This document shows, in pieces, positions 1 to 12,000 of a stretch of 64,000 nucleotides of DNA (positions are counted from its first letter, which is position 1; each line of letters starts with the position of its first letter). The notes under the pieces were generated by a model, which was not told the DNA's origin, did not search any database, and saw only the letters and a program-made list of their open reading frames with translations. The position numbers and the translations under genes were made by a program. Source of the stretch: Uloborus plumipes (lineage: Eukaryota > Arthropoda > Arachnida > Araneae > Uloboridae); assembly GCA_038373865.1 (NCBI GenBank), contig JAXGGA010000077.1:248001-312000 (forward strand), given 5' to 3'.

Positions 1-4
1 TTAC

Positions 5-3000
5 CTTGCAAATTTGATGTCACTAATATTGGAAAAATAGTCTGCAACACCAAGAAATACATGAGCAATTGAGCTACAAGGTCCACACCAAGGAGCATAA
101 TACATCAAGACAACGTCCTAAAAAAATATTAAAATATACTTAGTATTATATTCTAAAAAGCGCTCTTTTTCAGTAGAAAAATGCTTTATATTATTTAAGT
201 TATTAAACATATTAAAATATATTTAACATTCTAAAAATTATTTCCTTTCAGTAAAAAAAAATGCTTTATTTTTTTTAAGTCATTTCAAAATTGCAGATAC
301 AAATAATTCAATATTTTATTGTTAATCAAAAATAGTTTTTATATATGTGCCCAACACTTCTGTAGGAAATTTAAATAAGGAGAATTTATTTTCAAAAGTG
401 TTTAGTAGGTGTCCTAGAAAGTAGTTTAGACTCGGGTGGACATCCATCTCCTAATACACTCCCCCCCCCCCTGGCTTAGTGGGGGGGGGGGGTAAATTAC
501 TGCTTAATACCCCAGCTTTGTCTTTAATTTAAGAGTTGAATTGTACCATTGCTTCTGTCAAATTTCCAATTTGTTAATTTTGATAAATGCACAAGTTATC
601 TTATTTAATTCATTTTGCCCCATATTACTTGACATAAAACAATGCTCTGCAAAAGACATTTATGTATCCACAATATGTTGCTACCACTATTAATATTTTT
701 AGATTCAAGAACAAAAACCTACTTTGGATTGTTTGAGTCAAATATTTAATAATATCCATTGCATTGATTGAGAATAATAAAAATGTCCAATTTTTTTTCC
801 TTACAAACTAGAAGGAAAAACTCTTATTCCAGAACAAAGTTTTTTTTCCCCTTTTTTTCACATTGATTGAAATAGTAGTCACACATAAAAATTAACTATT
901 GGTTCTTCGTCCACTTTCTTGAAGGGGGCACCCCCCTGTGGTTTGAATAAAATTACTTTAAACTTTTGCTTTTCATAAATTAGCCCCCCCCCCCCCCCCC
1001 TCTCTACAAATTCAGTATGGGATTAATGGAAAATTTTACTCCAAAAGGAGAAGGTAACTGTAAAAAGGGTGAGAATCTTGCGTGAGCAGGATTCTCATGC
1101 TTTAGTCCTTAGTTAACAATAAACATGAATGATGAATTGTTTTCATTATTTCAGTTATAAACCTGCACAATTTTACTGTATTTACTATTCTGTATGCTTT
1201 TTTCAGGTACAAAGTTTCTCTCATGAGTATAACCGTTTTATTTGTGTCTGGACTAACTTCAAGTTTTGCTACAGTTTAAAGGGGAAAATATTCATGCAAT
1301 AAATGTAAAACTTTAAATCAACAACAAAAATTTTAATACTTTGGTTTCATCTAAGACAACTTCAGAAAACGTGGCACTTGAGAGCTCTTCAACACATATA
1401 TCTGCATTTTCGTTATTTTTACAACCTTCCAACTTTCGTACGGGAGTTCGGAAATGTCGACCAAGGCTTCCAGCAGTGTAATTTTTTATGAATTCCACTG
1501 AAATGATAGTAATAATAATGAAATAAAGAATTGATGCTATGAAACAGATTTTGTATGAAATGAGAGACATTTACCTAGTGATTTTTTGTTTATTAGACCC
1601 TCTAAAACGTACTGCTTTTCTTGCTGTAAAAAATGCCTTGATAGTTAATTAAACACATTAAGTTTTAAAGCATATGAATCGATTGTATGAAAAATATATA
1701 AAAGCACTGTATTATAGCAGTTACCTAATATGCTTTTATGGAACAAGAAATAATAGGGCTGTCTACTTTATTATGATAAGGATGCTGTAAAATATGTTTG
1801 CACCTCTACTATAGAACAAAATTCAAAGCTAAATATAATGATATTAGTGTCAAACTAAAATAAAAATTCTAAAACAGCAATTAACTAATAGATATTTTAA
1901 GCCGTCAAAATAGAATGTATTTTCCTTGGACATGATGGAGGGTATAAAAATGACAAGATTAAAATTTAAATACAAAGCAAATATTTAACAGACCAGAATC
2001 TAAGAAAGTTTTCTTTGTTTTTGAATGTCTTTTGTTTGAATGAATGTCTTTTATTCAAAGCTTATAACTATTTTGCTTTTCAATTGTTTTATTATCTACA
2101 ATATCCAGAGGTGTGTCTAGAATTTTTAACCAGTTTTTTTTTTCCAAGATTTTTCCTGCAAGTTATAATTGTGATCACGTAATTGATAACATTGTTTCGA
2201 GATTCAACTCAGGCTCTAAACAAAACTTATACTGGTTTAAATTGGACAGATAAACTTGTTATATCAATCAAGCTGGTAAAAAAAACATACAGTAGCCTTA
2301 ACTTGTGATGATGGCTAATGTTAACATTTTTTAAATCAAAATTACTTAGTCCTAACTTTCTTGATTCATTTCTACGTAGAAATTATCGATTTATATGACC
2401 AGTTTTAATATGAGGGATCTAATTGTGGCTGAAATCACCCAATCAAAAAAGAAAAAAAGACTAAGCAACTAAAAAAGCATAGAGAATCCTTTAGATAGAA
2501 CATCTTAAGAGTTTGAGTCGTTGATGGAAATTGATCAGAATGTTCCTATAGATTCCATATTAATACAATCAGAAGTATACTATACTCTGTTATAGAAAAA
2601 CAAATGAATGATGGAACCAGTGAGTCAAATAAAGAATGCCTTAGTGTTGAGCAACTTCCAGCAAATGATGGAATGAGGAATGCATTGAATGAAAGTGTAG
2701 AATACCATAATGCTCGAATGACTTAAAAATATTCAATATGAGCCATGTGAAAAGTGTTTTCGAAAAACTAGAAAATCAATAGTTGATATTTTTTTTCAAT
2801 TTTGTGTATTTTTTAATTGATGGAAATATAAAGTACATGAATATTGGATGTTTCTTTTTTCATTTCATTTTTCAACTCAGTATGTATGCTTTAAATTGGT
2901 AAATTTATTTAATTTTGTGATCTGTTTATAGTTGTGATTGGGTTATTGTTAAGAAAATTATTGCATCCCAAAACAATTGCATAAAGCGGAGATTAATTTT

Positions 3001-6000
3001 TTAACTATATTCTTCCATCAGTAACCACACATCCAGTTTTAACATATACAAAAGTGACTTTAAGCAGGGGTCAATCTAGAAAAGAACTAGGTCCCTAAGC
3101 GGACTTTCCACAAAAATCGAAAATTCAAAAACCAACCCTTCACAAAAACTTGAAATTCAAAATCGGACCCTTCACAAATAATTCGAGGCTCAAAATTGAT
3201 GAGGTATAGGTTTAATTTAGTTAATATTATAAGCTTTAATCTGATGCATTTTTAATTCCTGAACTTCAATTATTAGTTTTAAAAACATTTTAATTTTCTT
3301 TCTTTGAGATTGTTCACAAGAGTTAACCTACCTAAAAAATTTAAAGAGTGCTTTATTTATTAATTAAAAAAGTAATAAGTAATTGTAGTAATGAATGTAA
3401 TATACTAAACACGAACTTTTCTTGTTTTTTTTAACATTAATATAATCTTGTACAAATTTGGGACAACAGAGTTAGGTAGAATTATATACATTTTCTTGAA
3501 ACAGGTCCTTAATGCTGGATAAAATTAATTTTCAGAAAATTCTATATTAGTTTTCACAAAATTCCAGACTATTTTTCAAAGTTCTAAAAATTGGATGTGG
3601 CTATAACTCCTGCTATAAGTTTTCAAACATACCTATATATTTCCTCCATGCAAGCTCAATAAAAGTATTTGACTGCAAATTTTCTTTAAAAACAAAACAA
3701 TCAACTTAAAATGCGAATCTCATGCACTACACCAAGAAAACTCAAACAAGAAAAAAATAATGCCAATTGCAAATAAGCAAATTTTACCATAGTTTCAATG
3801 ATAACAGCAGTAGTTTGATGATGGTTTTTAGAAACATCTATCCCCAAGTTTTCTGCAAAACTATGGAACAAAATGACATCCATTGCAATAAATGTCAGAG
3901 TTCGATTTGTTTGGCACCCCAATCCAGAGAAGTTATTCTGCCAAGTATTATTATCTGAAGCTGGAAAGCTAGGGAAATTAAGTTCAGAGGAATTTAAAGC
4001 ATATCTAAGACGATGGCACAACCTCTTCTCATTGTTTTGTATCATTGCTAAGATCATGTCATCTTTTAGTTCTGATATTTCTTTCTCAGAAAGTCCTTTG
4101 TTCATTGTTTTGGAAGGAAGTTCAGTTCCACAGTGAATACTCAATTGCCTGTATGATCCGAATTTGACAGGAAATGACACTTCTACATCACTACAGTTTC
4201 TAAAGTTCGTAAGCTCTTTGACATTGAAGTTCTTCAATATTAGTTCTAAAGTGTTTTCACATTCCGAAAGCTTCATTTGTTCTAAATTTTCTATAAAATG
4301 ATGAAGACATATTCTACAAAGACAAGTTTGAGTTAACTTAAGTTTGAAATTAGTGGTCCGGCAGCAAGTTAAATCACAGAGGTCAGGACGTTGACGGCAC
4401 ACATCAGAACTCTGCTCGGAATCATTCCTGTGACATTTTTCAATGATTTTTGTAAGCTCTTCTTGTAATACATGCCGTCTTAGCACCAGGCGATGGATGA
4501 GAGATTTGATTAGCTGATGATCTTTACAATTATTGTAGTCCAATGCTACTTCTTTAAACTGGAAGATAAAAATATTAACATGTCAGAAATATTTTTTAAA
4601 AAATAGAAAAAAATCATGCAAAAATAATTGGAAGAAATTTATTTTTTTATAAAATATTATTCAATTACTTATAACAACTTAGAACCAATTATTTAGAAGT
4701 TCAGAGTAGTATTTTCAGTAGTTGAGATTTTTAAATGTTGAATGATTTTTTCTGATTCCTTTTTGTAAAAGTAAAGTTCAGAAAAAAAGTCATCATTTTT
4801 ATCTATTTTTATGCAAACACAGATTTTGATTTCTTGACTTGTTCAGGTTATAAATATCCAGAACAAAATATTTCAGGAGCAATGATTTTGTCATGATAAA
4901 GGTTAAAAAAAAATATATTAAGCAATGCAAAAATAAATCTAAAATGTAGTGATTTAAGTTCATTATTAAGTTGTTTCAATTTAGCATAAAACTACTTGAA
5001 ATTTTGCTCTTACACGATTTTTTTCACATTTCTTCAGGTTTAAAACATATTTTTTTTTTTTTTTGCATATTTCTAATCAATGGCCAATTCAAGATTTCAA
5101 ACTTAATAGCTACTGCTGCAAAAATTTTGTATCAGAATAACGTTAAGTTTACGAAAATTTTACATTGAAGTTCTACTTTTGAGAATTTTTTATATCACCC
5201 ATCTATTTTAGTGAAAAATTTTCACTAACATTTAATATTTTGTTTAAAACATAAACACATACATACACACACAACAATTTTTTAGCTGGAAAAGTACAAT
5301 TCCATTTAAAGTACTATTTTAACTGAATTAGTAAGTTTTAAAAAAGTTATGAAAATACTAAATAAATTGCCAGTTAATAACAGCCAGTTTTGGGAAATTA
5401 AAAAAAAAAAAAAATCTTACTATATATTCAATGCATCAAAATCTTAAACAGGAACATTTACTGTAAACTAAAATGCAAGCTTTATTGTTTCAAACCCTGT
5501 TTGCATTTTACTCTTTGATGGCAAGGAATTTTTAATATTTTTTTCACTGAAACTAAGGAGATTTAGGAGTGGGGAACAACCACCAGGCAAACGTAATAGT
5601 TAAAAGCATTTTTCAGGGTAGGTCAGAACTAAAATTTGTGAGCGACTTACAGAAATATACAAATTTCAAAAAGAAAAGCAAACTTTTTTGAACGTCCCTC
5701 AATCCTAGTTTAGTTGTGGGGTTGTCTTGACCATCACTGAACTCCCTTTTTCTGTTGATCTGAATTTTTGTTTTTGTGCTCTTAATTTTTGTGTGGAATA
5801 AAATCTATCACTTTGTGTAAAAATATGTTTTGATACAAAGATATATTTTTGATGTATAGGGTTTTTTTATGCAATGAACATAGAGATTTGCTAAAAGTTC
5901 GAGATAAAAGAAAATTTTGATATGAAGAAGATACATGGATGTTTGACTGTTTAATTGTTAGGTTATACTTTGACATCATTATAAATTGAACATTATGTAA

Positions 6001-9000
6001 AAACCACTAATGCAACCAGAACATTCTCCTAGGGTGGGTTTCTGGCTTTAAGTCTTTTTGTGTGTGAATATATACATATGTTACTGTGAAAGGAGAATGT
6101 AGCTTTTTTTCAGTGACTTAAAGAAATATTGCTTTTTTTTTTTTTTCTTTGCTCATGTCTTTGGTACATGAATATTGCTATTTAATGATTAATGTAAGCA
6201 TTTAAGAGATTTTGGGGCTTTTTTGAAGGCAAGGGGTTTTGAACCTAAAGGTTTAAGGAGAGATTTTGAGTTTTTTATTCGTTTCCTCTTAAACTTAAAA
6301 AAGACAAAAGTACATTTTCCTTGTCATGAAATCCACAGAATTTCCAAGTTGAATCTTCTTGGGTTAAAAATTAAAGTTCTCAACTCAAAATCAAGGAATT
6401 TCCTTAGACTTTGAAGAAAAAAGTAGATTTTTCAAGAATTTTAGATTCTCTATGCTCATAATTTAGGCATAGATTTTTTTAAGGATCATATGAACCCTGG
6501 TAGGCAAGTAATTTAAATAATAGCAACAGAAAAAAGTATTAATGCTCACCAGGCTATAATAAGGCGAATACTCTAATAATATATTTCTTGGAGTGAACAA
6601 TATTAGAGTAGGTTTATTTTCTATTGTCTCAGATAAAATTTTACTTTTGACACCAGGAGGAGTAATCCATTCTGATACCTATAAATTAAATATATCAGTT
6701 TCATTATTTGTGAGGGAAAAAACAATAAATAAATAAATAAAATTATAAATAATTACATTGATTTTATGTTGCATTCATTTGAAAAAGAGGTGCAGACACC
6801 TAAAAAATCTAGTCAATTATTCCGCTATGTTACAATTGGTATTAAATTAGAACCATTGAGGAGAGAATAAAAATGTAAAGAGTTATGAAAAATGTATTTA
6901 TTTTTCGCACATTTTATATAATTTCTCTCCCTATTTTCCCTTTCATTCTAATTCTTCATTTGGATACTTGATCAATTTTCTTAACCTTGTACGCAGTATT
7001 GTTGCTGAGCAAAACTATTTAGGGGAACTCCTCTTGGAGTTTAAGAGAATTCTTCAAAAGACAAAGTAATTTCAAAACAATTTACATTATAATTGCATTG
7101 TTTTTACAATAAAAAACAACAACATGGGGAGGGGGAGTGATGTTGCCTCCCGACTGCAATTTTGGTTGTACATCAAATATTGCTATGTAGGATTTTTGAA
7201 ATGTAACTTCATGGCATAATATTAATGCATTTAACAGATATATCTTGTTTTTTTTTTTTTTTTTTTGAATGAAAATATCTAATAGGACACACTCATTTTA
7301 GTATTTATTTCCTGAAACAAGTTTGAAATTTAAGCCTTTGGAAAAGGAAATACAACTATGGAGCAATAAACTATTCATACTTTTGAAACTAAAAACAAGA
7401 ATTTATAGTTAAAACAAGATAGTTAAAAATATTGTAGCTTTCTTTTTTTCAATTTAATAATAAACATAAGGTCATTTTTGAGGGATGGACTTGGACACTT
7501 TTCATCACCAACTCTTTCTCTACCCACCTCCTTCCTTTCAAAATTTTTATAATCTACATTACGATTCGCCAAAATGTTCTGTTCATGGTGAAGCATCAAT
7601 GGACTATGTCTATTTAAAATTAAATGCAAATTTTACAGCTGCAAGAGATAAAAGGAACAAAATATATAAACAACTTTATATCTTTAAACATAATTGAGAT
7701 ATTCGTTTGAATTTTGGAATCTTGTTTGAACCCGAAAAACACTAATTTGGCAATGACCTTGAATGTAATGTATGATATTGAAAAAGAAAGAAGTTATTTA
7801 CATGTTTCAGCTTTCCGTAAGCCCATTTCAATATTTCCAAATGTGTAGTAACATTTTCAGAATATATCTAAAATGAAACAAGGAAAATTAGAGATCATAT
7901 TTTTAAAAATATAAAATTAATGTAATTATTTCTAGAAGCACAAGAAAAAACTTACTTCTGTTGAATTCCACAGAAATAACTGAAAGTTTGATTTTAGTTT
8001 AAAATTTATAGCATCTTTTTTATTTGTTATCACAGCAAAACATATCCTTCTGTTAGGATCTGCATGGAAAAAATCAATTAAATACAGCAATGATAATTCA
8101 GATAAATAATCAGTTAAATGAAGCATAAAAACTGCAACTACCTGTAGTTAACGCTTTCAAAGAAGCTGTATAAAACATTGTATAGTCAAAAGGATATGAA
8201 CCTTCACCAAATTCAAAAAATGCAACTAAAACAGCCTAAATAGAAACAAAAAGTGCAAAATTATTACCATTAAAGTATTTATAAAAGTGAACATTTAATT
8301 ACATTGCATATACTGTTGGCCCCGCTTATACAAATGCTGTCGGTTCCAAGAAATATTATTCGATTAAGTGGGGATCTTTAACATTACATCTATGGCATTG
8401 GTTCTGAGATATTTTATTTCTATAAGCGGGGGCGGGGTATTCGTTTATCCCTTACCCGATTAACCCATTAATGCCGACTTCGAAAACATCAACAAGACAT
8501 TCATTAAAATTTTAATCCTATTATCTCACACGTTTTCGACAAGGATGCGAAACTTAGCTATAGTATCCTTTCTGTGAGTTTTTACCATGTGAAATGCACA
8601 ACTGTTAGACTGATAGAGCCATGTAAGGAAAAGTTACATTTCTTTTCCGTGTTGGTATATTTTTGTACCAACCGGCATTAATGGGTTAGGCGAGCAGGGA
8701 CCACAGTATATATAAAATATATAAATACATATCTAACAAATAACAAACAATTCTTTTTTAATTACATGTCAACCTCATAAAATAGAAACTTTTGAAAATT
8801 TCTCAAATACAGTTGACGCTGATATAACGACCATCTATGTCCCACAGCGAAAGGTCTTTATAACGAGTGGTCCCTATAAGAGGTAGAAAATAGAGTGTAT
8901 TCGGATAAAGTTGGAGTAATGAGCATGAGCAGTCGTTATAACGAACGTTGACTGTAGTATAGAAATTATGCATAAACAAGCATGCTAAATTCTAACAGTA

Positions 9001-12000
9001 GTTTATTACAATTTACTTGAACAAGTCAAACATGCACTGACTTTAGAATTATACAATGTTCTACCTCAGTTTTTGAAGAACTGAAAGAATGGGGAACTGA
9101 CTTTTTCATACATTTAAAAGAAGTACAGAGCTCTGTAATCATCAGAGTTTATTTTCTAATTTAAATAGCCTGAATTCTATTACACAAAATAAAAATGAAG
9201 AGCAAGAACTGAGGTCTCATGCAGGGTAAGCCCTAAGGGGGATCATACTAAGTGCTTACCAAAATCTAGACAGTGGCATACATAGGACAGGTATCACCTG
9301 AGGCAGTTATTTGTGGTGTTCAGAATAAAATGCTGTAAAAATGTCTGCCGCTGGGATGACACCTCGTTTCTAACATACCGTCTCCATTTGAAGCGCATGC
9401 ATTTTTTTGTTGGGACAGATAAGAAATTTAACAAAAAATTATAATATAGTAATTAAAAATAATATCACACAAAAAACAAGTAAATTTAAAATTAAAAAAA
9501 AAACCTTCTACTTGCAGATCATTAAAAATTTGTGAGTTTTTTTATTAATTCATTTGAATTGGTCAGGATTTTTTTTCTTTTGGATTTGAGAATTGATGAG
9601 CACTTGTGAAAAATTTCTTTTCAGTATGGTTTATTTTCGCTATGAACAAAATAATAACAATGAATAAATTTTTAAAACTTTACTTGGTATTAAAAAGTGC
9701 CACAAAAAATATTTAACTAGAAACATAAGTAATAATTGTAATAATTATTCGTAAATAAATAAATATCGGTAAAAAATCATAGAAAGTAATGAAAATTAAA
9801 AATTAATCACATAATTCATGTGAAAGAGTCATTTATGGTTTCTTTTTAAATTTTTATTTCTCATGAGAAAAATTTTTAAATTGGAAGAGCAAAAAAAGTG
9901 AGGATCGGTCAAATTTTTCTGCGGACTGGTGTTGGTTTATCGGACCATTGGTTGAGAATTGGTGTCATACTGCATGATTTTTCAAATTATGTTTCAATCT
10001 ATTTTTAACTCCTTGAAGACATGACATTATACTGACAAATTTTAAATATACAATAGTTAAAAATTATTTTTATTTTATGAAGGAAACTTTTGTGTCAGCT
10101 AATATTTGTCTTTGATAAATTTCAACTTTATAATTTAATATTATCATCAGTGGGATTTCTAAAGCAGTGAGTAACCGCCCCTAAGCAAGGGCTAAGGCAG
10201 GTGCCTCCAACTCCGGTTACTTTTGTATTCCATGCTGATGAGTACATAATAAGCACAAAACTGTAGTCCATGGATCGAAATGACCGAGTTGGTGGTGTAT
10301 TGCAATATTAAATTAGTTGAGCATTCAAAAATGCTTGTAATGCATCTTAACCCCTCAGCGGTTCAGCAGTTCCAGAATTACATGTTAAATGGATGTGATA
10401 AGACGTCCAGAACCATCAGGGGGTTAAAGCATTAAGAAACTTAATTTTAAGTTGTTTTACTGCATAAAAAAGAGCAAAGATCAAATAAGAGCTGTGTTTT
10501 AAATACAAAATATATACAAAACATTGTAAAAAAGCAAAGTACATTTTATGCCACAAGCTATTAACATGAAAAACAGGGTTTAAGCTGCGTTTCAAAGTTT
10601 CTTAGCAAAAAAGCAAAATTGGAGAAAAGGCTTTAACAAAATGCTAAGGTAAACAAATAGTGAATCTGTTTACTATCTTTATAGCTGCCTCAATGTATTA
10701 CATCTCCTGTTGAAAGCTAAATTCAAAATTCAGCCTTGACATCTTGAAAGATGTCAAGGTTACATTAGGGTTAGTCAAGGTTACATTCACAGTAGGTAAC
10801 ATTTTTTTTTTATTTTTAAGTGGAAAATTTAGAATTGTAATTCACATTAAAAGAACATAAGTTTTTTTCTCTTTTAAATCCTTAATAATGCATTTATTAG
10901 GGAGCTTTATGCCCATTAAGACAATATATTGTTGAATTTAATTGCGTTTGCACAAGTTGGCTATGATTTATAATAAGATTAAGTTAGATATCACCATGCT
11001 GGCTTTCTCTCTCAGATTGTGCATTGCTTTTTATTCTTTTTATATTGGAGAAAAAAGCAAAAATGGCCTTGCTTCATTTTCGCAATTTAAATAACATTTT
11101 CGCATTTTGTGGAAAATGCGACAGTAGCGGAAACGCTGGTGAAAACTAATAATAATCTTGCAAACAAATAAAAGGAGCTAACCTCATGTTTTGTAAGGAG
11201 ATCCAACAATTCTCCAGTATGATGTAAAGGAACCAATGGAGTGAGAACATAATCAAGGAAAGATATGATGTAAGTAGATATTAATGGCCCTTCATATCTC
11301 ACAATCCCAACATCATGAATATGGACTAAAACAACAGGATAGGATACAATGTTGAATTTTTTACTGCATTCTCCTTCTGGCCACCAGCAATTTACAGCAG
11401 CAAAAAATACCTAAAAATAATTAAAATTATAGTCAAAATACACATTTTGAATTTGCTGTAATTAGAACAACTTGTATTAACCCTTTCTCTATAGAACATA
11501 CCTCAAAAAGAAACAAAAAAAAATTGGGACGAAGATTGTATAGTAGCTATATTTAATAAAATATTCATTAAAATATTTAAAAATGGTTAATTTGTAAAGA
11601 GTAAATAAACTAAATGAACTAGTTATCAGATTTAACATTTTGTTTCATGTGAGAAAAAGTGAGATTATTTTTCGCTTACCTTATTTCCAGAACTTATGTA
11701 TTTTAGTCAAAATGTATTTTTGTAAATGAAAAAAAGCAAAATTATTCAATAGAGGGCATACCAGTTTCTTGGATGCCAGATGTCAGTTTGGGCAATGGGT
11801 ATAATATATTGTAAACCTACGCATTGTCCAAATTGGATTCCTCATACACAAAGGGTTCAAGACGAAATTCGAAAGTGAGCTTCTTAAGTTGCACTGTTAT
11901 TTTTTGTAGTGTAACAAGTGCGCTTTAAAACAAATATAAAATTTTAAGAACATTGAATATATATTTTTAATATACAGTTCATTAAATAATTTAATATAGA

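Noticed and set aside
3673..3787. Coding continuation of the TXNDC11 771-nt exon through to 3701
   Set aside because: A donor at 3787 and the next acceptor at 3673 restore the family alignment (FIELAWRKYI followed by VEFIKNYTAG); the read-through is a 115-bp intron.
9272..10225. hAT element starting CAGTGGCATACATAGG
   Set aside because: No partner TIR or 8-bp duplication could be found; left unassigned.
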